In this document: in pieces, positions 16,311 through 22,787 of the stretch | Position numbering within the stretch: the stretch's first letter is position 1 | How the letters are laid out: every line of letters starts with the position of its first letter | DNA from: Firmicutes bacterium UBA4881 | GTDB taxonomy: Bacteria; Bacillota; DTU065 | Assembly: GCA_002399235.1 (NCBI GenBank) | Contig: DHDH01000024.1 | Location: forward strand, 1 to 24,984 | Direction: 5' to 3' | DNA: 24,984 nucleotides | The notes under the pieces: generated by a model | Database searches by the model: none | Told to the model about the DNA's origin: nothing | The model's input: the letters and a program-made list of their open reading frames with translations, nothing else | Position numbers and translations under genes: made by a program

Positions 16311-17432
16311 ATGAAGAAAAAGGAAATAAACAAAAAGTCATTAGGATCTACAGATGGCCGTACGTACGAAAAAGTTAAGAGTCTAATTGATCGTGGGAAG
16401 AAACAAGGTTCACTTTCATATAAAGAGATCATGGATACCCTAGAAGATGTCGAAATGTCCGAAGAACAAATTGACGAAGTCTACGAAAGTTTTTCGCAGA
16501 TGGGCATTGATATAATTGATAATGACGGGGCCACTGAGAGAAACGCTGATGAAAATGAAGAGGATGATTACGAAAATTTTGAAGTAAACATCTTAGAAGG
16601 TATCGCTTTAGATGATCCAGTACGTATGTACCTAAAGGAGATTGGACGAGTTCCCCTTCTTTCCCCAGAAGAAGAAGTTAGTCTAGCTAAAAGAATAGAA
16701 CAAGGTGATGAGGAAGCTAAGAGGGATTTAACTGAAGCTAATTTAAGGTTAGTCGTCTCTATTGCCAAAAGATATGTAGGTAGAGGTATGCTCTTTTTGG
16801 ATCTGATTCAAGAAGGTAATCTGGGTTTGATTAAAGCTGTAGAAAAATTTGACTATACTAAGGGGTATAAGTTTAGTACTTATGCTACTTGGTGGATTCG
16901 CCAAGCTATTACCAGAGCTATCGCTGATCAAGCAAGAACTATTCGTATCCCTGTGCATATGGTGGAAACAATTAATAAGCTAGTTAGAGTACAAAGACAG
17001 TTGTTGCAAGAGTTAGGCCGAGATCCTATCCCTGAAGAGATAGGTGAAGAAATGGGTATCCCAGCTGATAAAGTGAGAGAAATACTACGTATTGCTCAAG
17101 AGCCAGTATCGCTAGCTACCCCTATTGGTGAAGAAGAAGATAGTCATCTCGGTGATTTTATTCCTGATGAAGATGCACCTGCTCCAGCTGAAGTAGCTTC
17201 TTTTCAACTTCTCAGAGAGCAACTTGAAGAGGTTTTAACCAGTTTAACACCAAGAGAGCAAAAAGTACTCAAATTGCGTTTTGGTCTCGAAGATGGTAGA
17301 GCGAGAACTCTAGAAGAAGTAGGTAAAGAGTTCGGTGTTACCCGCGAACGGATTAGACAGATTGAAGCTAAAGCTTTGCGTAAACTGCGTCATCCTAGCC
17401 GGAGTAAAAAACTTAAAGATTATTTGGATTAG
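16311..17432 (+). CDS. sigA: Primary RNA polymerase sigma factor SigA (RpoD)
   Basis: A 373-residue housekeeping sigma factor that directs RNA polymerase to TTGACA/TATAAT promoters. Region 1.1 is at about residues 20-70, followed by an acidic linker (NADENEEDDYE). Region 1.2 (DDPVRMYLKEIGRVPLLSPE) begins at 101. Region 2 contains LRLVVSIAKRYVGRGM, FLDLIQEGNLGLIKAVEKFD and the -10-reading YATWWIRQAITRAI (191-204). Region 3 is at 212-290, and region 4 carries the helix-turn-helix with VTRERIRQIEAKALRKLR (343-360). The ATG at 16311 has a GAGGGGGG SD. It follows dnaG by 25 bases and is surely co-transcribed. No clear terminator follows; a tRNA promoter begins 4 bases after the stop, so read-through into the tRNAs is possible. 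Confidence 0.98.
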   Translation: MKKKEINKKSLGSTDGRTYEKVKSLIDRGKKQGSLSYKEIMDTLEDVEMSEEQIDEVYESFSQMGIDIIDNDGATERNADENEEDDYENFEVNILEGIALDDPVRMYLKEIGRVPLLSPEEEVSLAKRIEQGDEEAKRDLTEANLRLVVSIAKRYVGRGMLFLDLIQEGNLGLIKAVEKFDYTKGYKFSTYATWWIRQAITRAIADQARTIRIPVHMVETINKLVRVQRQLLQELGRDPIPEEIGEEMGIPADKVREILRIAQEPVSLATPIGEEEDSHLGDFIPDEDAPAPAEVASFQLLREQLEEVLTSLTPREQKVLKLRFGLEDGRARTLEEVGKEFGVTRERIRQIEAKALRKLRHPSRSKKLKDYLD

Positions 17433-17435
17433 ACC

Positions 17436-17464
17436 TTGATTTATCTAGGATCCTGAAGTATAAT
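17436..17464 (+). promoter_or_regulatory. Sigma-A promoter of the tRNA cluster
   Basis: TTGATT (17436-17441), exactly 17 bases, perfect TATAAT (17459-17464). Predicted start is near 17471. Confidence 0.85.
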
Positions 17465-17470
17465 AACAAT

Positions 17471-17488
17471 TGATCGCTAAAGCGGTCA
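17471..17488 (+). other. Leader hairpin of the tRNA precursor
   Basis: Seven-bp stem TGATCGC / GCGGTCA (17471-17477 with 17482-17488; one G-U pair) around TAAA. It fills the space between the predicted transcription start and the first tRNA. Possibly a processing signal or 5' protection. Confidence 0.4.
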
Positions 17489-17491
17489 TAT

Positions 17492-17566
17492 TCCTCAGTA
17501 GCTCAATGGTAGAGCACCCGGCTGTTAACCGGGTTGTTGCAGGTTCGAGCCCTGCCTGGGGAGCCA
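17492..17566 (+). tRNA. tRNA-Asn (GTT)
   Basis: Full cloverleaf with encoded CCA. Acceptor TCCTCAG / CTGGGGA with discriminator G; D arm GCTC/GAGC; anticodon stem CCCGG/CCGGG with loop CTGTTAA, anticodon GTT at 17524-17526; T arm GCAGG/CCTGC with TTCGAGC loop. Confidence 0.96.
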
Positions 17567-17569
17567 GAG

Positions 17570-17645
17570 GGGCCCGTAGCTCAATGGTTAGAGCTCCCGG
17601 CTCATAACCGGTCGGTTGTAGGTTCGAGTCCTACCGGGCCCACCA
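17570..17645 (+). tRNA. tRNA with CAT anticodon (elongator Met, or lysidine-type Ile2)
   Basis: Full cloverleaf with encoded CCA. Acceptor GGGCCCG / CGGGCCC, discriminator A; anticodon loop CTCATAA with CAT at 17603-17605; T arm GTAGG/CCTAC. G1-C72 rules out an initiator tRNA, which has a 1-72 mismatch. C4-G69 and C5-G68 are features that the lysidine enzyme TilS favours in Ile2, so Ile2 is a real alternative to elongator Met. The top pair of the anticodon stem, 27-43, is a C-U mismatch. Confidence 0.92.
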
Positions 17646-17649
17646 TAAA

Positions 17650-17725
17650 GCCCTCATCGTCTAGTGGCCTAGGACATTGCCCTTTCACGGCAAAGGCACG
17701 GGTTCAAATCCCGTTGAGGGTACCA
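17650..17725 (+). tRNA. tRNA-Glu (TTC)
   Basis: Full cloverleaf with encoded CCA. Acceptor GCCCTCA / TGAGGGT (G1-U72 wobble), discriminator A; anticodon stem TTGCC/GGCAA with loop CTTTCAC, anticodon TTC at 17684-17686; T arm ACGGG/CCCGT. Confidence 0.96.
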
Positions 17726-17738
17726 TAAGTAGTTTGCG

Positions 17739-17774
17739 ACCCGCAACTTAGTTGTTGTCGGGTTTTATTTTTTT
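17739..17774 (+). terminator. Intrinsic terminator of the tRNA cluster
   Basis: Stem ACCCG+CAAC (17739-17747) with GTTG-T-CGGGT (17754-17763), one bulged T, 6-base loop, then TTTTATTTTTTT. Confidence 0.88.
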
Positions 17775-17866
17775 AAACGCTTTGTATTAATATCTTTTTC
17801 TTCATACAGCTAGGAATTTAATGTAACTAAATAGAAATAAATTATATCGGACTAATTTAAACTGCT

Positions 17867-17889
17867 GGGTAAATGAGTCCCGAAACTCA
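17867..17889 (+). other. Possible structured leader of the Cache gene
   Basis: TGAGT (17874-17878) pairs with ACTCA (17885-17889) around CCCGAA. GGG at 17867-17869 could pair with the CCC in that loop, giving a small pseudoknot. It matches no riboswitch class I recognise. The rest of 17775-17917 shows nothing clear, and no convincing promoter was found. Confidence 0.25.
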
Positions 17890-17917
17890 GAGAATTTTAG
17901 GGTAAGGGGGCTACATT

Positions 17918-18865
17918 GTGGGTAAAAAAACCCAAACTAGGAACATAGAGACTATATTAACTTTAGTTTTTGCTATGGTTGTCCTCTTTGTTTTAGGTAT
18001 AGAGATGATTAGACAGACTCAGGCTACTGTTTTAAGAGGCTTGGAAGAAAGAGCTAATCAAGCTGTTCTTGCTACTGTAAAAGGAATAAGAAGCGTTATA
18101 ATTCATCGTTCAATTTACATTGAAAATCTTTCTTTAGGTTTAAGCTTACCGATCTATAATCATGATCTGGTTATGAGGGATTTATATAAAGCTAATCAGG
18201 ATCCTTTTGTCTCTAATATCTATGTAGGATTTGAAGACGATGGCCATTTTATTGCCACATATCGTGACCATAAGGGCTTAATAAAAGAATGGCACCCAAG
18301 CAACGATTATGATCCCCGCGAAAGAAAATGGTATCTATTAGCCAAAGACTCACCAAAGGTAATCTATTCGCCTGCTTATGTTGATGTAATATCTGGTGAC
18401 TACATAGTTACAATTGCTAAGGCTCTACGTAATAGTGATGATTCTTTAATTGGGGTAGTAGGGTTAGATATTACACTTAACCAACTGACAAATTATGTAA
18501 AAAGTATTTCAATAGGTCGGTATGGTTCGATATTTATTATTGATTCGGAAGGGACTATTCTAACTCACCCCGATTTCGGGCAGCCTGTTCAAAATGTCAA
18601 AGATCTACAGGGTAGTGCTGGAAAAATTGGCGAAGTTATGTTGAAAGGAGAAAAGGGTTGGTCTCTGCTTAAAAACGGTAAAGATAGCTCCTATGTCTAT
18701 TACCAGCCCGTAGATGTAATTGGTTGGAGTGTCGGTGTCTTAATTCCCCAAGATGAAGTAACAGGGTCTTCAATTACGGTTATTACTAAAATAAGTGTTA
18801 CAGGTATGTTAATATTAGTGCTAACTATACTGTTACTATTATACATTTCTGTTAAAAGTAACTAG
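17918..18865 (+). CDS. Free-standing double-Cache (dCache_1) membrane sensor without output domain
   Basis: A 315-residue protein with two membrane segments (about 11-31 and 287-311) and an extracytoplasmic double Cache domain between them. The membrane-distal pocket has Y131, R134/R136, W138, Y139 (DYDPRERKWY), Y150/Y154 and D156 (VIYSPAYVD) and D184 (VVGLDI), closely like the ligand-contact pattern of dCache_1 domains that bind amino acids. The second Cache lobe (RYGSIFIIDSEGTILTHPD, about 201-219) follows. After the second membrane helix only four residues remain (VKSN): there is no HAMP, chemoreceptor, kinase or cyclase domain, and the next gene starts 34 bases later, so no lost domain lies downstream. 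GTG 17918 has an AAGGGGG SD. It could be a decoy, a partner subunit or a truncated receptor. It lies just upstream of nagA and is probably co-transcribed with it. Confidence 0.85.
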   Translation: MGKKTQTRNIETILTLVFAMVVLFVLGIEMIRQTQATVLRGLEERANQAVLATVKGIRSVIIHRSIYIENLSLGLSLPIYNHDLVMRDLYKANQDPFVSNIYVGFEDDGHFIATYRDHKGLIKEWHPSNDYDPRERKWYLLAKDSPKVIYSPAYVDVISGDYIVTIAKALRNSDDSLIGVVGLDITLNQLTNYVKSISIGRYGSIFIIDSEGTILTHPDFGQPVQNVKDLQGSAGKIGEVMLKGEKGWSLLKNGKDSSYVYYQPVDVIGWSVGVLIPQDEVTGSSITVITKISVTGMLILVLTILLLLYISVKSN

Positions 18866-18899
18866 TTAGATTGCTACTTTAAAAAATGAGGTGCTAATA

Positions 18900-20033
18900 G
18901 TGACTTATGCTTTAGTTAATTGTAGAATTTTTGATGGTAAACGGTTGCTTATTGGTCAAGCAGTGATTGTCGAAGCAGAGCAAATAAAAGAGATAGTGGA
19001 ATTGGATCTACTACCTAATGATATAGAAAGGGTAGATCTTAATGGTGCTTTACTTGCACCAGGTTTTATTGATCTACAAGTCAATGGTGGCGGTGGGGTT
19101 CTCTTTAACGATGATATCTCAGTAGAAGGCTTGTTAAGTATAGCTAAGGCTCATCAAAGGTATGGTACTACGGCATTGTTACCAACGTTAATTACAACTA
19201 GTTTTCCTAAGATGCAACAAGCAATGTTAGTTGTTAGAGAAGCCCAACAAAAGTATCCCCAAATCCTTGGCCTCCATCTAGAAGGACCTTATATTAGTCA
19301 GAAACGTAGGGGGACTCATGATCCTAATTTTGTGCGCGAAGCTTCTTGGGCTGAGATCGAAGAGATTGGCAATAACGCTGATGTTGTAAAAGTGATTACC
19401 GTAGCTCCTGAGTCGGTTAAAGCCGAGCAAGTGAACTACCTTGTTAAAAAAGGTATTAAGGTTTCTTTAGGGCATACCGATGCCCAAAGTAAAGCTGTTA
19501 AAGCTTTAGAAAAAGCAGGAGCAACTCTTTACACACACCTATATAATGCGATGAGTCAGCTAGGTAGTCGTGAAGTGGGTGCTGTGGGCTCAGCTTTAGA
19601 CTCAGCAGAGAGTTATGCTGGGATAATTGTGGATGGTTTTCATGTAGACTTTAGTAGTGTGCGTATTGCTAAAAGATGCCTTGGTGAGCGTCTTTTCTTA
19701 GTTACGGATGCTATGCCACCTGTTGGTAGTATTAAAAGAGAGTTTTCTCTTGGACCATTACAGGTAGTGTGCGAAAATGGCAAATGTGTCAATAACGAAG
19801 GCGCTTTAGCCGGCTCAGCTCTAGATATGGCCACTGCTGTTCGGAATATGACTTTTACAGTTGGCGTGAGTTTGGTAGAAGCTTTAAAAATGGCCTCGCT
19901 TTATCCCGCATTAGCCTTGGGAATCCATAACCTTGGCAAAATTGAGAAAGGATACCAAGCTAGTATGGTTTTACTATCTTCCCAACTAGAAGTAGTAAAA
20001 GTTGTGCAAAATGGTATGATTGTAAACTATTAA
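18900..20033 (+). CDS. nagA: N-acetylglucosamine-6-phosphate deacetylase
   Basis: A 377-residue amidohydrolase that converts GlcNAc-6-phosphate to glucosamine-6-phosphate and acetate, for cell-wall recycling and amino-sugar use. Landmarks: PGFIDLQVNGGGGV, E128 (LHLEGPYIS, metal ligand), H192 (SLGHTDA), H213 (THLYNAM), substrate-binding GIIVDGFHVD, catalytic D270 (LVTDAMPPVG) and AGSALDMATAVRN. GAGGTG at 18888-18893 is a good SD for GTG 18900, so the GTG at 18891 inside it is not the start. No nagB or PTS gene is visible, so the rest of the pathway is elsewhere. The gap of 34 bases to the Cache sensor suggests one transcript, and raises (only as inference) a link between sensing and amino-sugar uptake. 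Confidence 0.95.
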   Translation: MTYALVNCRIFDGKRLLIGQAVIVEAEQIKEIVELDLLPNDIERVDLNGALLAPGFIDLQVNGGGGVLFNDDISVEGLLSIAKAHQRYGTTALLPTLITTSFPKMQQAMLVVREAQQKYPQILGLHLEGPYISQKRRGTHDPNFVREASWAEIEEIGNNADVVKVITVAPESVKAEQVNYLVKKGIKVSLGHTDAQSKAVKALEKAGATLYTHLYNAMSQLGSREVGAVGSALDSAESYAGIIVDGFHVDFSSVRIAKRCLGERLFLVTDAMPPVGSIKREFSLGPLQVVCENGKCVNNEGALAGSALDMATAVRNMTFTVGVSLVEALKMASLYPALALGIHNLGKIEKGYQASMVLLSSQLEVVKVVQNGMIVNY

Positions 20034-20084
20034 AGAACCGCAAACAATCATCGATGACAAAAAGGAGAGAAGGTATCTGCTAGT

Positions 20085-20858
20085 TTGGCAGTACCGCTTG
20101 AGATGAAAAAGACAGTTTCGCTCTATGTTTTGGTAGCAATAAGTCTCCTTTTAATTTTTACCCTTATAGTAAGGGATGCTTGGTCTAAATCGAAGAAACT
20201 GGTTAGAGAAGATGTGCCGTTAACAAACGTGCCCACAAACAAGGAGTCTACTAGTGAGGCAACACCAGAGGAACCTACTACTTATAACCAGATTCTGTTG
20301 CATATAGCTCCCTTACCAGTAAATAAGGAGCTTTCTGATTGGTTGGCTTTTATTGATATGAAAAAGATGTTGAATTTTGCGGTAAAAACACCTTTAAATG
20401 AGCGGCTTACCGTAGAAGTTAGTTTAATTCTCTATGAAGAGTTAGATGAAATTGAGGAAATAGTATTTACTTTAGTTAGTGATCCCAAATTAAAATTAGA
20501 CACTTCATTTAAGTTAGCCTTTTTACAAGGTTATGACGAATTTAGCTACGAACAATCCTATCAGATAAGAGGTATGGTTAGTGGTAGAATGATTGATAGA
20601 TTAGATTATGCAGCCCCACTCCTAGTTAACGAAAAAAGTGTAGTTTTAGATACTAATTTAATTGTAACTACTCCGGGTGTTAGTTATGTCCTAGCTTATT
20701 GGGCTGAACCTATAGAGGGTACTGTACCATCTGTAACGAGGCTCTCTTTACAGGGTGGAGTGACGGTTAAGGAGCTTCTTAGCAATCTTAGAAGTAGTGG
20801 GTATAGTAGAGTGAGAGCTCTATGTGTAAAGGTGTATTTAAGTAACTCTAACCAATAA
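20085..20858 (+). CDS. Hypothetical membrane-anchored extracytoplasmic protein
   Basis: I do not recognise the family. The 257-residue product has one membrane anchor (about residues 10-28, VSLYVLVAISLLLIFTLIV) preceded by lysines. A polar linker follows (about 42-66, rich in T, S, E, P and N), then a domain of about 190 residues that looks beta-rich with helices, ending in VRALCVKVYLSNSNQ. The anchor plus linker plus domain layout suggests a protein held on the outer face of the membrane. The start is uncertain: TTG 20085 has AAGGT about ten bases upstream, while ATG 20103 has no SD. It lies 51 bases after nagA and ends in a terminator shared with the convergent protease gene. A GerMN-type domain was considered but its motifs are not evident. 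Confidence 0.65.
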   Translation: MAVPLEMKKTVSLYVLVAISLLLIFTLIVRDAWSKSKKLVREDVPLTNVPTNKESTSEATPEEPTTYNQILLHIAPLPVNKELSDWLAFIDMKKMLNFAVKTPLNERLTVEVSLILYEELDEIEEIVFTLVSDPKLKLDTSFKLAFLQGYDEFSYEQSYQIRGMVSGRMIDRLDYAAPLLVNEKSVVLDTNLIVTTPGVSYVLAYWAEPIEGTVPSVTRLSLQGGVTVKELLSNLRSSGYSRVRALCVKVYLSNSNQ

Positions 20859-20890
20859 AAAAAGGAGGCAAAGCCTCCTTTTTTTATTGG
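20852..20890. terminator. Bidirectional intrinsic terminator between convergent genes
   Basis: Perfect 18-bp inverted repeat (20852-20869 with 20873-20890) around AAA. The GGAGGC/GCCTCC core is flanked by seven A on one side and seven T on the other, so each strand yields a GC stem with a T tract. It overlaps the stop codon of the gene ending at 20858. Confidence 0.93.
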
Positions 20891-20894
20891 TGAA

Positions 20895-21545
20895 TTAAAT
20901 TATGATTAATAGGCCCTTGACAAAGAAATCGACTACAGGCCATAAAATATAACCAATATAGTCGGTGAAAACAAGAAAGAGAAGCAAGTAACGACCGATA
21001 TAGTTAAGAAAATCTAAGGCATTAGCTAGATTATCAGGTAAAAAAGCGAAGAGAATCTTGGAGCCATCTAAGGGCGGGAGAGGGATAAGATTAAAGACGA
21101 AAAAGATAACATTATAAAGTATGCCATAGAATAAAAAGGACTGAACAACAGACCAAATTATATTAGCATCGAACATAGCTTCTGAAACAAATAGATTAAA
21201 GACAAAAAGAAGGATAGTAAAGAAAACAGCTAAGCCAAGGTTAGCCAATGGTCCGGCTAAAGCTACAATAGCGAAATCTCTTTTAGGGCTTTTAAAATTT
21301 GAAGTATCAGTCTGGACTGGCTTACCCCAGCCAAAACCAACAATGAAAAATGCTAGAAACCCAATTATATCTATATGACGGAGTGGGTTAGTAGTTAATC
21401 GTCCTGCATCTTTAGCGGTCTTATCGCCACAACGATAAGCTGCATAAGCATGTGCATATTCATGATAAGCAAATGACATAAGTAGGATCGGTAGAAGAAG
21501 AAGGCTGTTTTGCCACCACTCTGGAGAGAAAATTCTAGGGTTCAT
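20895..21545 (-). CDS. Site-2 protease family (M50) membrane metalloprotease
   Basis: A 216-residue polytopic zinc protease of the short bacterial S2P class, which cuts proteins inside the membrane. The zinc motif is H28-E29-x2-H32 (AYHEYAH), and the third ligand D160 lies in NLIPLPPLDGSK. GFGWGKPV and ALAGPLANL are further family marks. About five membrane helices are expected. Frame starts are ATG 21554 and ATG 21545. AAAGGA touches the first and is nine bases from the second, so 21545 is the better start. No PDZ domain is seen. It is transcribed alone and convergently with the gene before it. The substrate is unknown; some relatives act in sigma-factor or sporulation signalling. Confidence 0.92.
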   Translation of the reverse strand: MNPRIFSPEWWQNSLLLLPILLMSFAYHEYAHAYAAYRCGDKTAKDAGRLTTNPLRHIDIIGFLAFFIVGFGWGKPVQTDTSNFKSPKRDFAIVALAGPLANLGLAVFFTILLFVFNLFVSEAMFDANIIWSVVQSFLFYGILYNVIFFVFNLIPLPPLDGSKILFAFLPDNLANALDFLNYIGRYLLLFLVFTDYIGYILWPVVDFFVKGLLIII

Positions 21546-21564
21546 AAAAAACATTCCTTTATTT

Positions 21565-21594
21565 ATTTTACTATCTTATTAATTATATACTCAA
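21565..21594 (-). promoter_or_regulatory. Possible promoter of the site-2 protease gene
   Basis: On the minus strand, TTGAGT (21594-21589), 18 bases, TAAAAT (21570-21565), 20 bases before the ATG at 21545. A plain match in a very AT-rich region, so chance is possible. Confidence 0.35.
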
Positions 21595-21700
21595 AGGTTA
21601 TTCCCTTTATAGATGGAAAATAAAGTGATTAGTAGGTTAAATAAATATTATTAGAGGAAGTCTACCAATGCTTATAGGATAAGAAAAAAGGGGTGGGAGT

Positions 21701-22759
21701 ATGATCAAAGTCACAAGATACGAAAAAGCAATTAGAGTGGAAATGGTTTTAAATGAAGAAGTTGTTAGTTGGCTATCTATAAATCAGCGTAAGTGTTATT
21801 TAGCGGGGAAAGAGTTTACCGTTGGTGCTATAGGTGGTGTAGGAACTAAAGAAGAACACCGGCACCAAGGTTATTCAAGAGCGGTATTAGACAAAACTTT
21901 GCAGGTGATGAGCGAAGATGGTACTGAACTTTCAATTCTTTTTGGTATAGGTGATTATTATCACCGTTGGGGTTATGTGAGTTGTTTACCACAAAATCGC
22001 TTGAGTATTGCTACCTGGCAAGCAGAGAGAGCAACTTTGTATCACCACATAAGGCCACTTTTAGAAACTGATTTTCCAGCTATTTTAGAGATTTATAAAG
22101 CAAATAATCAAAACCGTACAGGCGCAATAGTAAGAGATAAAGATTATCGTAAGTTTCGCTTAGGTAGTACTTTTGGCGAGAAAGCAATTCCCTATATACT
22201 GGAAAAAGAAGGGGTCATTGAAGGATATATAGTTTTAGATGAGGCAAAACATAGTGTTAACTTAGCGGAGATAGGTGCAGCAACCCCATCTGTTTACTAC
22301 TCAGTACTAGCTTTTTTAGCAGAGGAAGCAATCAAAAAACGTGTTTCAACTATAACTGGTAATATTCCCCAGGACCATCAGTTTGCTTTGTTTGCCAGAA
22401 GCTTTGGGCTAACAATAAATGTAAATTATGTCTATGATGCAGATGGTATGGGGAGAATTATTAACCAAGAAAAGGTCTTAAAAGGATTAGAGGAAACTTT
22501 GTTTAAGCGCTGTGGCTTAGATCCAAAAAAACAGGTTATTACAATTAAAACCGATTTAGGTGTAACAGTACTTGGCCAAGGTGATTATTTTGGTTCTCTT
22601 AGAACAGATCAAATGACACTAACCCAATTACTCTTTGGCTACCTTTCAGTTAATCAAACAGTTTTTACTCAGAAGTTAGTTACCGATATTAAAATAGAAG
22701 ACTTAGAAAAAATGTTTCCCCTGCAGATTGCACATCTTTGGGGTCCAGATAAATTTTAA
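21701..22759 (+). CDS. GNAT N-acetyltransferase, Eis-like with SCP2-type C-terminus
   Basis: A 352-residue protein with the layout of Eis-like acetyltransferases: an N-terminal GNAT domain, a second degenerate GNAT domain and a sterol-carrier-type C-terminal domain. The acetyl-CoA loop is VGTKEEHRHQGYSRAVL (about residues 47-63), and LFGIGDYYHRWGYVSC (about 80-95) matches the usual segment before the fold's last strands. The C-terminus (LTLTQLLFGY, then MFPLQIAHLWGPDKF) resembles the SCP2-like end of this family, where the terminal carboxylate can act in catalysis. ATG 21701 has AGGGGTGGGAG upstream. Family members acetylate aminoglycosides, peptides or other amines, but the substrate here cannot be inferred. 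It is flanked by genes on the opposite strand, so it is monocistronic. Confidence 0.85.
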   Translation: MIKVTRYEKAIRVEMVLNEEVVSWLSINQRKCYLAGKEFTVGAIGGVGTKEEHRHQGYSRAVLDKTLQVMSEDGTELSILFGIGDYYHRWGYVSCLPQNRLSIATWQAERATLYHHIRPLLETDFPAILEIYKANNQNRTGAIVRDKDYRKFRLGSTFGEKAIPYILEKEGVIEGYIVLDEAKHSVNLAEIGAATPSVYYSVLAFLAEEAIKKRVSTITGNIPQDHQFALFARSFGLTINVNYVYDADGMGRIINQEKVLKGLEETLFKRCGLDPKKQVITIKTDLGVTVLGQGDYFGSLRTDQMTLTQLLFGYLSVNQTVFTQKLVTDIKIEDLEKMFPLQIAHLWGPDKF

Positions 22760-22780
22760 GGGAGTCGAAAGACTCCCTTA
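22757..22780. terminator. Stem-loop between convergent genes
   Basis: Ten-bp perfect stem TAAGGGAGTC / GACTCCCTTA (22757-22766 with 22771-22780) with a GAAA tetraloop, overlapping the acetyltransferase stop codon. It lacks a clear T tract on either strand, so termination may be weak. Confidence 0.55.
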
Positions 22781-22787
22781 AAAGACC

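Noticed and set aside
17650..17725. G1-U72 wobble in tRNA-Glu as an anomaly
   Set aside because: G-U pairs in the acceptor of bacterial tRNA-Glu are ordinary, and the rest of the molecule is canonical.
17534..17728. A 64-codon plus-strand open frame across the tRNA genes
   Set aside because: It is an accident of tRNA sequence: three complete cloverleaves account for the bases.
17843..17850. An ATATCGG box upstream of the Cache gene as a sigma-D -10 element
   Set aside because: It reads CCGATAT only on the minus strand, away from the gene, and has no TAAA at the right spacing. The plus-strand CCCGAAA is too poor a match.
17775..17917. Cyclic-di-GMP, cobalamin or other known riboswitch before the Cache gene
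   Set aside because: The conserved cores of the classes I know could not be found; only a short hairpin with a possible pseudoknot remains.
20085..20858. GerMN-type spore germination domain in the unknown anchored protein
   Set aside because: The layout is similar, but the typical GerMN strand motifs were not visible, so no family was named.
20852..20890. The perfect inverted repeat as a mobile-element end
   Set aside because: It has the form of a bidirectional terminator between convergent genes and there is no transposase or target duplication.
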